From: Candidatus Parachristensenella avicola
Lineage (GTDB): Bacteria; Bacillota; Clostridia; Christensenellales; UMGS416
Length of the DNA stretch: 64,000 nucleotides
NCBI GenBank assembly: GCA_904420205.1
Contig: CAJFUN010000019.1
Span: 1-64,000, forward strand
Direction of reading: 5' to 3'
Numbering within the stretch: the stretch's first letter is position 1; each line of letters opens with the position of its first letter. This document shows positions 33,448 through 40,809 of this stretch, in pieces. The notes beneath the pieces are model-generated. The model ran no database searches. It was not told where the DNA came from and saw nothing but the letters and a program-made list of their open reading frames with translations. A program made the translations under genes and the position numbers.

Positions 33448-34064
33448 GCGCGCTATACTATGTCCTGCTGGTAGTGGGCGGCTATCTGCTGGGCAGCCTT
33501 TCGCCCTCCATTGTGCTCTCCCGTAAGGCATGGGGAATCGATATCCGGGATCACGGCAGCCATAATGCCGGCACCACCAATATGCTGCGGGTGATGGGCT
33601 GGCGCTACGGCGTGCTGACCTTTGTCTTTGACTTGCTCAAAGGCGTCCTGCCGGCGCTGATCGGCCTATGGACAGGGCTGCCCTATGGCGCTTATGCCGC
33701 CGGCGCGGCAGCCGTGCTGGGCCATGGGTATCCAATTTTCGCCCGGTTCAAGGGCGGTAAGTGCGTCACCACGGCTACCGGCATGCTGCTGGTGATTCAG
33801 CCGGCCTTTGTGGGCATCGCCATGGTCATCGGCATTGCGCTGTGCTTTATTACTCGTATCGTGTCGGTCAGCGTGCTTTCCACCTATCTTGTGGCCACAG
33901 TGCTAGCCTTCCTGCTGCCGGGGATCCCCAAGCCCTTTGCCTTTCTGGTGCTGGGCGTGACCATCCTGCTTTTTATCCGGCATAAAGAGAATATCCGGCG
34001 CATCCTGCGGGGCGAGGAAAAGCGCCTCGTGGTCGGCAAGGGGAAGAAGGAACACCTCAAATAA
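33444..34064 (+). CDS. plsY: Glycerol-3-phosphate acyltransferase PlsY
   Basis: This 206-residue inner-membrane protein has about five hydrophobic segments. Conserved loops are 'GYLLGSLSPSIVLSRKAWGIDIRDHGSHNAGTTNMLRV', 'LGHGYPIFARFKGGKCVTT' and 'RHKENIRRILRGEEKRL'. It uses acyl-phosphate to acylate glycerol-3-phosphate in the first step of phospholipid synthesis. 'GGK' is followed by Cys-Val where many homologues have Gly-Val. It is coupled to der by an ATGA overlap, and a strong hairpin terminator follows. Confidence 0.95.
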   Translation: MSALYYVLLVVGGYLLGSLSPSIVLSRKAWGIDIRDHGSHNAGTTNMLRVMGWRYGVLTFVFDLLKGVLPALIGLWTGLPYGAYAAGAAAVLGHGYPIFARFKGGKCVTTATGMLLVIQPAFVGIAMVIGIALCFITRIVSVSVLSTYLVATVLAFLLPGIPKPFAFLVLGVTILLFIRHKENIRRILRGEEKRLVVGKGKKEHLK

Positions 34065-34073
34065 CCGGAAGAT

Positions 34074-34116
34074 AAAAACCGCGGCTGTGCAATTATGCAC
34101 AGCCGCGGTTTTTGTA
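34074..34116 (+). terminator. Terminator after plsY
   Basis: An 18-bp perfect stem (34074-34091 with 34096-34113, loop ATTA) has A- and T-runs at its ends, so it can act on both strands. Confidence 0.93.
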
Positions 34117-34214
34117 TGGTGCTTCGGGAAAGCATGCAGCCTCAGGGCGATAGGTGATGGGTAATCTTGCGCTGCTGAGCATCGCATTTTGTTGCGGCAG
34201 CTGCTTATCTCTGT

Positions 34215-34535
34215 TTATGGATGAAACAACCAGCGATAGTCCTGTCTGCAGTCCACAACATAGTCGGCATACACCTCATCATCTTTTATCTGGAAAATAA
34301 TCATATATCGTTTCTCAAATACGATAAATCGATAGGCGTGCCGCGGAATGTAGTCACCGGCAAGCCACGCGCATCTCTGCGGCATGTACGCTAATGATTG
34401 CGCAGCCTCCTCAAAAGATGCGACGAGTTGATCAGCCGCTTCCAAGCTAACCTGGGCTAAAAAGGAAGCGTGGGAGATAAGCAGCTGCGCCGCGCGCTCA
34501 GATACTACGACGCGATAGCTTTTATCACTTGCCAC
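34215..34535 (-). CDS. RelE/ParE-family toxin
   Basis: The protein has 106 residues from GTG 34535, which has GGAGG 9 nt upstream and overlaps the antitoxin stop by 11 nt. A TTG at 34553 would place the RBS inside the gene. The fold pattern is RelE/ParE-like: 'YRVVVSERAAQLLISHASFLAQV', then a helical pair with 'LVASFEEAAQSLAYMPQRCAWL', then strands 'RFIVFEKRYMIIFQIKDDEVYADYVVDCRQDY'. The 'YMIIFQI' and 'VxADYVVDCRQDY' strands are typical of ribosome-dependent or gyrase-targeting members; which target applies cannot be read. It forms a toxin-antitoxin module with the gene upstream. Confidence 0.82.
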   Translation of the reverse strand: MASDKSYRVVVSERAAQLLISHASFLAQVSLEAADQLVASFEEAAQSLAYMPQRCAWLAGDYIPRHAYRFIVFEKRYMIIFQIKDDEVYADYVVDCRQDYRWLFHP

Positions 34536-34806
34536 GATCTGCGGCCTCCGCAATTGCCCGGCGCATCATGGACGCAACTTCACTGACGGCATATCCTTTG
34601 CTTCCATGCAAACGATCTTCCTCGACGGAAAGCAGCTCTTCGCGCAGTTTAAGCATCTTTTCTCTTCGGTTATAGGTTTCGATGTCCATAACGACCATGT
34701 CGCCTTCGCCATTTTTGGTAAGGAAAACAGGTTCCTCTGTCTGCCGGCACAGTTCAGCAATCTCGTTGTAGTTTTGACGGATTGCCGCCGATGGACGAAT
34801 CAGCAT
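34525..34806 (-). CDS. YefM/Phd-family antitoxin
   Basis: The protein has 93 residues. An N-terminal DNA-binding fold 'IRPSAAIRQNYNEIAELCRQTEEPVFLTKNGEGDMVVMDIETYNRRE' is the classic Phd/YefM pattern. A C-terminal helical tail wraps the toxin. ATG 34806 has GGAGG 8 nt upstream; a TTG two codons earlier is not needed. It is expected to autorepress the operon, and the toxin start overlaps its stop. It marks the left edge of the accessory stretch. Confidence 0.88.
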   Translation of the reverse strand: MLIRPSAAIRQNYNEIAELCRQTEEPVFLTKNGEGDMVVMDIETYNRREKMLKLREELLSVEEDRLHGSKGYAVSEVASMMRRAIAEAADRGK

Positions 34807-34936
34807 GAACAACGCCTCCGTTCATAGCATTATCATACCCATATTATATCCATATCATGCAATCATGTCAAGGCACCGCTTTTTGTGTAATTCCTTGATA
34901 GAAAGGGCGCACTGTTTCATCCGGCGAAGAAGGATG

Positions 34937-35296
34937 CTATTTTTGCGATAGCCGATACAGCGTTTTCACCAGATCCTTAATCGATTCTTGCGCTTCTGGC
35001 GGTAAACGCTGCAACTGAACGATGAACCCGCCGTCGGCAAAATGGTTCTTTTTGCCACCGGATAAGAACATTTTGCCTTCCCCGGCGCGCAGCCAAGCTG
35101 GATTGACGTTGAATCTAATCTGGAAATAATCGACGAAATCTTGAGGGATTTTTGCATCCGTATTCGTTGAAGTGCGATAAAGCAGATTGGAAATATATCC
35201 TCTCTGCTTCCCCATACTCAGGCTGATTTGAGAATTGGATAGTCCAAACCCGTTCAGCTCAGCCAGTAGGGCTAATAGTCGTTGATACGCTCGCAC
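34937..35296 (-). CDS. Small HTH (XRE-like) repressor-like protein A
   Basis: The protein has 119 residues, starting with GTG after GAAGAGGA. It has an N-terminal helix-turn-helix ('LSNSQISLSMGKQRGYISNLLYRT') and then 'IRFNVNPAWLRAGEGKMFLSGGKKN', the 'FNVNPxWLxxGxGxMF' signature of phage-type repressors. It ends in a helix ('AQESIKDLVKTLYRLSQ'). It is clearly paralogous to the gene at 36870-37223. It is divergent from the 35459 operon, whose promoter lies in the intervening 162 bp, so it may regulate it (inference). Confidence 0.72.
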   Translation of the reverse strand: MRAYQRLLALLAELNGFGLSNSQISLSMGKQRGYISNLLYRTSTNTDAKIPQDFVDYFQIRFNVNPAWLRAGEGKMFLSGGKKNHFADGGFIVQLQRLPPEAQESIKDLVKTLYRLSQK

Positions 35297-35351
35297 TTGG
35301 TTATCCTCTTCCTTTATAACATCATATTTACCATATCACCAAGGCCCCGAC

Positions 35352-35381
35352 TTGACAACGCAGAAAATAGGATACTATAAT
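35352..35381 (+). promoter_or_regulatory. Strong sigma-A-type promoter of the island operon
   Basis: TTGACA (35352-35357), an 18-bp spacer and TATAAT (35376-35381) are perfect hexamers. It is 77 bp upstream of the ATG at 35459 and within the divergent gap behind HTH gene A. Confidence 0.8.
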
Positions 35382-35458
35382 CAAGTGAATGCAAAAGCAA
35401 CTCATAAGGCAATAAATAGATCAACACGGCGTTTGCCCACAACAAAGAGAGGATATTC

Positions 35459-36358
35459 ATGTTCAGAAATAAGGGTGAAATAGATGAGCATAATACGGCG
35501 CGCCTGAGATTCAAATATGATGCGCTATCGGAGAAAGATAAAATATCAGTTGCATCGCTGGTTAATCTTGCCTTGGAATGTGAACAGTTGCTTCAGGATG
35601 TAAATAACTGTGCCCCTGAATGGACGATTAAAGAAATTGATGAACGCATTAAGCTTGAAGAAGAACTCGTTCAACTAGAGCTAGTTACGATAAAAGTAGT
35701 TCGTGATATTCTCAATGAACACAAGCCAGCGGAACAGGCGACGCTTTTCCCACAACTGCTATCGTTTCTTCCCTCATCATTCAGAGATAGATCCACAACT
35801 CAAAAAAACACCAATTCTAGTTATCCTAGAAAGATACGAATCCCACGTTTTGTAAAATTGGCCATGGCCTTTTGCGCAATTTTGATAAGTGTCTCAAGCA
35901 TCGGAATGATTACCTTGGCTAAACCAGTGCGGCAGGCGGTCGTTTCGCTTTTTCATTCACCGGAGGCAAACATTACGGTTAGTGAAATCCCATTCAACTT
36001 AGTAGGTCGATATGTGCCCGATATGCAAGGCTACTCTATCCTGGATGTAGAGGATTCCACTACCGGAGTATTGCATGTCACCTACTTCGATGAAATTGAG
36101 GGAGTCAAAATTGATTACTGGATGCATACAGAGCCAGAAGTTATAAAGTCAGATAACGAAAATGCCTCCATTTCACAGATTGAGATTTTCGGGAAAAATG
36201 CGACTGTATTGACCTGGACGGATGGAACAACCGAGATACAGGGAATTTATAATGATGGGATCGATGATATTGGCGCCTTTCGTCTTCGCGGAGTTGTGGC
36301 AGTGGATACAATGATTGAACTTGCAGCTAGCATACATTTGGAGAAAGGGAGAACGTAA
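35459..36358 (+). CDS. Single-pass membrane protein with DUF4367-like exterior domain
   Basis: The protein has 299 residues and AT-richer codons than its neighbours. A hydrophilic, acidic cytoplasmic part (about 1-135) with helical 'LVNLALECEQLL' is followed by a membrane segment ('VKLAMAFCAILISVSSIGMIT', about 138-158) and an exterior beta domain. The last part, 'ATVLTWTDGTTEIQGIYNDG...IELAASIHL', resembles DUF4367, found in anti-sigma-factor-like proteins of Clostridia. No sigma factor gene is adjacent, and no zinc-anti-sigma motif is visible in the N-part, so an anti-sigma function is only a possibility. RBS GAGAGGA. Three bases separate it from the next gene. Confidence 0.55.
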   Translation: MFRNKGEIDEHNTARLRFKYDALSEKDKISVASLVNLALECEQLLQDVNNCAPEWTIKEIDERIKLEEELVQLELVTIKVVRDILNEHKPAEQATLFPQLLSFLPSSFRDRSTTQKNTNSSYPRKIRIPRFVKLAMAFCAILISVSSIGMITLAKPVRQAVVSLFHSPEANITVSEIPFNLVGRYVPDMQGYSILDVEDSTTGVLHVTYFDEIEGVKIDYWMHTEPEVIKSDNENASISQIEIFGKNATVLTWTDGTTEIQGIYNDGIDDIGAFRLRGVVAVDTMIELAASIHLEKGRT

Positions 36359-36361
36359 AAT

Positions 36362-36856
36362 ATGTTGTGCCGAAGCCGCCTTCTACTTATGATTGTGTTT
36401 GTTTTGTTAACAGAGATAACAGGAACCGCCGGCGCTGCTCGGGCGGCGAATGATACGGGGAAAGATGAATCGGTTACCATAGCGGCACCAAGCGAATACT
36501 ACGAAACATCGAAAGAAACAGGCATTACGCCTAAATATAGCAAGATTGCTACACTATCTGGTAGCTGTAGCAATCATGAAGGCGGCATATTAAGTTTATC
36601 GGCATCGCTATACACGCAGGGCGGAACAACGACTTCTGTGAGACTTGTAACTGCACTACAAGTAAGCACAGGCTCCGGTTGGTCTACTGTTGAAAGTTGG
36701 GTTAGCACAGGAAGCACGCAGGCGACATGGATTACCTCATATCCTGGCAAAATTGGCGAGATTTACAGATTGCGCGTATATGGTGTGGCATACAATGACA
36801 ACGACTCTGAGTCGGATATTCTTTATACCAAATCTGTGCTCTGCAAGCGCACTTAA
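36362..36856 (+). CDS. Secreted protein of unknown function
   Basis: The protein has 164 residues. A signal peptide ('LLLMIVFVLLTEITGTAGA', cleavage near 'ARAA') is followed by a mature domain of ~135 residues rich in Ser, Thr and Tyr. It has alternating strand-like segments ('ILSLSASLYTQGGTTTSVRLVTALQ', 'GEIYRLRVYGVAY') and one Cys near each end ('GSCSN', 'VLCKR'). The pattern suggests a small beta-sandwich stabilised by a disulfide; I do not recognise the family. It starts 3 nt after the membrane-protein stop with GGGAGAAC as RBS, so the two products are made together and may interact outside the cell. Confidence 0.6.
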   Translation: MLCRSRLLLMIVFVLLTEITGTAGAARAANDTGKDESVTIAAPSEYYETSKETGITPKYSKIATLSGSCSNHEGGILSLSASLYTQGGTTTSVRLVTALQVSTGSGWSTVESWVSTGSTQATWITSYPGKIGEIYRLRVYGVAYNDNDSESDILYTKSVLCKRT

Positions 36857-36869
36857 CCATTACAATTGG

Positions 36870-37223
36870 CTAGTGTTCCTGGTGATCCTGATCTACATGT
36901 TCATAGAGAATATTTACGATGTTCTCCACGGATTGGCGCTCTCGTTTAGGTAGGGACAACCATTTTGTGATAAAGATAGCCTGATCAATGTTATTGGTTT
37001 TTCCTCCATCAAGAAACATCGAACCAACACCCGTCTGTAACCACTCTGGGTTTACGTTAAAGCGGGCTGTCAAATATTCGATTGCATCCTGCGATAGCGT
37101 CCGATTGCTTGACATAACATTACCAATATAGCTTTGATGCTTGCCCATATCTCTGCTAAGGCGCCGGTAGGATATACCGTACTCATCAAGCTCAGCAAAC
37201 AGTAACAGCAACCGTTCCTTCAT
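36870..37223 (-). CDS. Small HTH (XRE-like) repressor-like protein B
   Basis: The protein has 117 residues. It is aligned with protein A over almost its whole length: 'RLLLLFAELDEYGIS' with 'RLLALLAELNGFGLS', 'MGKHQSYIGN' with 'MGKQRGYISN', and 'ARFNVNPEWLQTGVGSMFLDGGKTN' with 'IRFNVNPAWLRAGEGKMFLSGGKKN'. The HTH is at about residues 19-45. The C-terminal helix differs. It is convergent with the secreted-protein gene, 13 nt apart. Two related repressor-like genes bracketing one operon suggest duplication or repeated insertion at this site. Confidence 0.72.
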   Translation of the reverse strand: MKERLLLLFAELDEYGISYRRLSRDMGKHQSYIGNVMSSNRTLSQDAIEYLTARFNVNPEWLQTGVGSMFLDGGKTNNIDQAIFITKWLSLPKRERQSVENIVNILYEHVDQDHQEH

Positions 37224-37397
37224 AGAACACCTATCCTTTCACGAATTCACTTTATCATTCCCTGTGATGGATTGGCAATACCAATTAAAATGATTTGTGA
37301 AAATAACACGATATACAACACAAAGATCAAAATACGTGTTATCGGATGGCGCAAGAATAAACTTGAACAGCGGATACGGACAAGAAAGGCTATTCAT

Positions 37398-38201
37398 ATG
37401 ACCCGCATTCAGGAAATTATCCTGCACAAGGATACCGGGGAATATATCATGATTGAAGGATATCCCAAGATGCCCAATAAGTACCGCATTATGGCGAAGA
37501 ACCGCTATGGCGAGCCGGTGGAACGGATTCGGGCCTACCTGTCGCTGCGCGACGCCAAGGAGCACTTAGCGAAGCTGGCCGGTAACCTGAAAGCCTTGGA
37601 CAAGCGATGGAAAAAGTCCTCCACGCGCAGCCTTCTGACGGAGACATATGGGCCGGACGGCCGGTATCACAGCCCATGCATATTTGTGGACTGGACGCAT
37701 CGGGTGTACTGGTTTGTAGAGGAATTGGACACGGGCGACTACGTCATAAGATTGACGAAGCTGAACAAAAACAAGGATACCATGATCGCCTACAGCTTCA
37801 AATCCAAGCATCTGGTGATAGAGCGGTTGGAGGATGCGATCTTACAGGAGCATTTGTTTCGATATCCCCATCGCTCGGATGACTATGGCGCGATGCTGCG
37901 CCAGGAGAAGCTGATCGCCCGTATAGGGTATTTCCAAGTATTGCGGGACGACGCCTTCATGAAAGTGATCGGGTTAAAGGGGAAAAATGCATTAACGGAC
38001 CGGCAGATCGCAGAGGAAAGGCAGAAGATGGTAGATTACGATGTGCGGGTGAATATGCTGATGGGCTTGCATAAGATCGATCATCTCCAGGTGGCGCGCT
38101 ATCTGGATGGGCTGGGTTACGACGGCCATTGCGCCCAAGCGATTCTGGATGCACTGAAAAAAACTTGGCAATCGCAGCAGGAGGAAGCCTATCCGACTTA
38201 A
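37398..38201 (+). CDS. Uncharacterised protein at island edge
   Basis: I do not recognise this 267-residue protein. ATG 37398 follows AAAGG at 9 nt. The open frame extends 42 codons further upstream, but that part is AT-rich with Asn/Lys/Ile-biased codons unlike the rest, so it is probably non-coding island DNA. Features include a basic N-terminal half with 'YRIMAKNRYGEPVERIRAYLSLRDAKEHLAKL', a Trp/Tyr-rich centre ('CIFVDWTHRVYWFVEEL') and a helical, charged C-terminal half with 'LTDRQIAEERQKMVDYDVRVNMLMG'. There is no signal peptide or membrane segment. The change in composition near 37.39 kb marks the right border of the AT-rich stretch. Confidence 0.5.
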   Translation: MTRIQEIILHKDTGEYIMIEGYPKMPNKYRIMAKNRYGEPVERIRAYLSLRDAKEHLAKLAGNLKALDKRWKKSSTRSLLTETYGPDGRYHSPCIFVDWTHRVYWFVEELDTGDYVIRLTKLNKNKDTMIAYSFKSKHLVIERLEDAILQEHLFRYPHRSDDYGAMLRQEKLIARIGYFQVLRDDAFMKVIGLKGKNALTDRQIAEERQKMVDYDVRVNMLMGLHKIDHLQVARYLDGLGYDGHCAQAILDALKKTWQSQQEEAYPT

Positions 38202-38261
38202 GCGGCGAGGTTTCCGGTCGCGTCGCCGCGGGCAGGGTAGGATGCCCACCATGGGAATACG

Positions 38262-38285
38262 ATGCCGCGTAAACTTACGCGGCAT
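38262..38285. repeat. Short hairpin upstream of terminator
   Basis: An 11-bp inverted repeat (38262-38272 with 38275-38285, 2-nt loop) lacks a T-run. It sits 5 nt before the terminator pair and has no assigned role. Confidence 0.6.
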
Positions 38286-38290
38286 AAAGG

Positions 38291-38327
38291 AACAGGGGCT
38301 TCAGCCTTTCGCTGAAGCCCCTGTTTG
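38291..38327. terminator. Bidirectional terminator of unknown gene and spoIVA
   Basis: A 15-bp perfect stem (38291-38305 with 38311-38325, loop CTTTC) lies 9 nt from the spoIVA stop, with short A/T ends. Confidence 0.8.
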
Positions 38328-38333
38328 TGCCGG

Positions 38334-39812
38334 TTAAATCAGGATGCAGATCATGCCGCCGGATTCGTCGTTGAGGATGCGGGTCATGGTTTCGCGCAGC
38401 TTGGCCTGGGTGTCCTCCGGCATGCGCACCAGCTTCTGGTTCAGGCCCTCGCGCACCAGGTCGTGGAGGGATTTGCCGAAGATTTCCGTGGCCCAGATGG
38501 ACTCGGGGTCGCTTTCAAAGCCGCTCATCAGGTAACGCACCAGCTCCTCGGACTGCTGCTGGGTGCCCACGGTGGGGGAAAGCTCCGTATCGATATCCAC
38601 CCGCATGATATGCCAGGAGGGCGCGGAGGCCTTCAGGCATACGCCGAACTGGCCGCCTTGGCGCACCAGCTGGGGTTCCTCCAGCGTCAGCTCCTCCATG
38701 GTGGGCGAAACGACGCCGTAACCGGTGGCGCGCACCTGCTCCAGCGCGCCGGAGAGGCGGTCGTACTCCCGCTTGGCGGTGACAAGGTCGCCCATCATCG
38801 CCATAAGCGCCGTCTCATCTTCGATCTCTACGCCGCAGGTTTCCGACAGCACCTGATAATAGAGCCCGCTGGGGACGGTGGCCTCGGCCTCAATGGTACC
38901 GTTCTCGGGATGCACTGCCTCCACGGACAGGCCGCTGAAATGATCGGAGGAGGCGAAGGCCTCCGACACGGCCTCGTGATCCTTCAGCTTCTTGAAGGAA
39001 CCGGCGGCCTTGCGCGCCAGCTCCAGCAGCTCCTGCCGCAGCCAGTGGCCGGAGGGCAGCGAGGTGATCCAGGCGGGCAGGGCAATATGCATCTGCCGGG
39101 CGGGGAACTCGTTCAGCACGCTGGCCAGCAGGCCGGTAATCTGGGGCGTCTGCATGTGCAGAATATCGATGGGCAGCACCGGGACGCCGTAGCGCTCCGT
39201 CAGGGAAGCGGCCAGGGACTGGGTGTCGGGCGTCAGCGGGTGGGCAGAGTTGAGCACCACGATAAAGGGCTTGCCCAGCTCGGATAGCTCGTGCACCACC
39301 CGCTCCTCGGCAGGCACGTAAACCTCTCGGGGCAGGTCGGTGACGGAACCGTCCGTGGTGACCACCAGGCCCAGTGTGGCGTGGTTCTCGATGACCTTGC
39401 GGGTGCCCAGCTCGGCTGCCTGCTCAAAGGGCATCTCCTCATCGGACCAGGGCGTGCGCACCTGGCGGGGCGCGTCGCCCTCCATCAGGCCCAGCGCGCC
39501 GTCTACCATATAACCCACGCAATCCACCAGCCGCAGCTTGCAGGCGGTGTTGCCGGGCATCTGTACCGTAATGGACTGGGAGGGTACAAACTGCATCTGC
39601 GTGGTCATGATGGTGCGGCCCGCCGCTGACTGGGGCAGTTCGTCCTGTACGCGCTCCCTGGCTGGCGCTTCCTCCAGCTCCGGCAGCACCATCAGATCCA
39701 TAAACCGGCGGATCAGGGTGGATTTCCCGGTGCGCACCGGGCCCACTACGCCGATCTGCAGCTCCCCGCCGGCGCGCTGGGCGATTTGTTGATATACATC
39801 GTAATTGGCCAT
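38334..39812 (-). CDS. spoIVA: Spore coat morphogenetic ATPase SpoIVA
   Basis: The protein has 492 residues, the usual length. An N-terminal TRAFAC-type ATPase domain has Walker A 'GPVRTGKST' (residues 24-32), 'GRTIMTTQMQFVP' and 'VDCVGYMVDGA'. The middle domain and the strongly conserved C-terminal part ('WHIMRVDIDTELSPTVGTQQQSEELVRYL', ending 'GGMICILI') anchor it to the forespore through SpoVM. SpoIVA polymerises on the forespore surface using ATP hydrolysis and forms the coat basement layer. RBS AAAGGAGCGG. It is expected to be sigma-E-dependent; no convincing sigma-E promoter was identified in the 209-bp upstream gap. Confidence 0.97.
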   Translation of the reverse strand: MANYDVYQQIAQRAGGELQIGVVGPVRTGKSTLIRRFMDLMVLPELEEAPARERVQDELPQSAAGRTIMTTQMQFVPSQSITVQMPGNTACKLRLVDCVGYMVDGALGLMEGDAPRQVRTPWSDEEMPFEQAAELGTRKVIENHATLGLVVTTDGSVTDLPREVYVPAEERVVHELSELGKPFIVVLNSAHPLTPDTQSLAASLTERYGVPVLPIDILHMQTPQITGLLASVLNEFPARQMHIALPAWITSLPSGHWLRQELLELARKAAGSFKKLKDHEAVSEAFASSDHFSGLSVEAVHPENGTIEAEATVPSGLYYQVLSETCGVEIEDETALMAMMGDLVTAKREYDRLSGALEQVRATGYGVVSPTMEELTLEEPQLVRQGGQFGVCLKASAPSWHIMRVDIDTELSPTVGTQQQSEELVRYLMSGFESDPESIWATEIFGKSLHDLVREGLNQKLVRMPEDTQAKLRETMTRILNDESGGMICILI

Positions 39813-39915
39813 GTTCCCGCTCCTTTACCAAATTCTTTCGCCTGCGAACCCTCCCACCGGGGGATTCTCTACCACATGCATACGCAGCGGCGGGCCAAGT
39901 TATGCCCTTCTATCC

Positions 39916-39944
39916 TTGTATTTCTGATCTGCTGCTGATACAAT
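39916..39944 (+). promoter_or_regulatory. Predicted promoter of the SIS gene (near-palindromic)
   Basis: TTGTAT (39916-39921), a 17-bp spacer and TACAAT (39939-39944) lie 78 bp before the SIS start. The site is nearly palindromic: read on the minus strand it gives TTGTAT, 17 bp, TACAAG towards spoIVA. Confidence 0.5.
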
Positions 39945-40021
39945 GAAGCCATAAATCAGGGCCCATGGGGGCCCGGCAGGCGGATGCCGGTTGGGTATGA
40001 CGAGGAAAGGATGGGGACATC

Positions 40022-40720
40022 ATGGGGAATCGTGTGTTTGACGTGATCCGGCAGCTGCTGGATGAGCTGGAGGCGACGCAGGCGGATAACATAGAGGCGG
40101 CTGCCCGGCTGGAGGTGGAGACCTTCAAGCGGGGAGGCATCCTTCAGGCCTATGGCGTTGGCCATTCAGAAGGCGGCGCCAGCGAAATATGTCATCGGGC
40201 AGGCGGCTTTATCCCCACGAAAAAGCTGCGCGACCCAACCTTCGGACTGTATCAGGATATCCCCGGCGTGGGAACCCAGTTTTTGGAATCGGTTGACCTG
40301 CGTGCGGAGGATACGCTGGTGCTGATCTCCAATTCCGGGCGGAATAACATGATTGTTGAGATGGCGATCGAGGCGAAGCGCAGAGGATGCGGTGTGATCG
40401 TGGTGACGTCGCTGGAGGCATCCAAGCGCCTGACGCCCAAGCATAAGGGTGGGAAAAACCTATATGCCTATGGCGACGTGGTGCTGGACAATCGCGTGAT
40501 GGACGGCGATTCTTCGATCCAGCTTGAGGGGATGGATTCCAGAATCTGCGGCATGTCGTCCATCACTACGGCTGCGCTGCTGCAGGCGGCCATGTGCCGG
40601 GCAACGGAAATCTTCCTGGAGGAAGGTACCGTTCCGCCGGTGTATATGTCGGTCAATGTGGACGGCGGCCGGGAATACAACAAGAAGCTCGAGGAGCAGT
40701 ATAAGGACAGGCTGAGATAA
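40022..40720 (+). CDS. SIS-domain sugar-phosphate-binding protein (UPF0309-like)
   Basis: This 232-residue single SIS domain has 'ILQAYGVGHSEGGASEICHRAGGF' (SIS entry), 'TLVLISNSGRNNMIVEMAIEAKRRG' (phosphosugar-binding Ser/Asn loop) and 'VIVVTSLEASKR'. It lacks an added HTH or CBS domain, so it is probably an isomerase or binding protein and not an RpiR-type regulator. It is close to the UPF0309 type found with sugar-utilisation genes. RBS AAGGATGGGGA. It is convergent with a DUF4432 epimerase-like gene and close to a cupin isomerase-like gene, which together suggest sugar-phosphate handling. Confidence 0.82.
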   Translation: MGNRVFDVIRQLLDELEATQADNIEAAARLEVETFKRGGILQAYGVGHSEGGASEICHRAGGFIPTKKLRDPTFGLYQDIPGVGTQFLESVDLRAEDTLVLISNSGRNNMIVEMAIEAKRRGCGVIVVTSLEASKRLTPKHKGGKNLYAYGDVVLDNRVMDGDSSIQLEGMDSRICGMSSITTAALLQAAMCRATEIFLEEGTVPPVYMSVNVDGGREYNKKLEEQYKDRLR

Positions 40721-40740
40721 GGGAGCGCTCAGGGTGCCGG

Positions 40741-40781
40741 AAAAAGCGTGACGGACGCAAAATGCGTCCGTCACGCTTTTT
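40741..40781. terminator. Bidirectional terminator between SIS and DUF4432 genes
   Basis: A 14-bp GC-rich stem (40746-40759 with 40763-40776, loop AAA) is flanked by A5 and T5 runs. It serves both converging genes. Confidence 0.92.
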
Positions 40782-40809
40782 CATGGTTGAGCTATACCGG
40801 CCGCCGCTG

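Noticed and set aside
35459..36358. Anti-sigma factor with partner sigma gene
   Set aside because: No sigma factor gene is adjacent and no zinc-anti-sigma motif is visible. Only the DUF4367-like end suggests it, so it is kept as a possibility.
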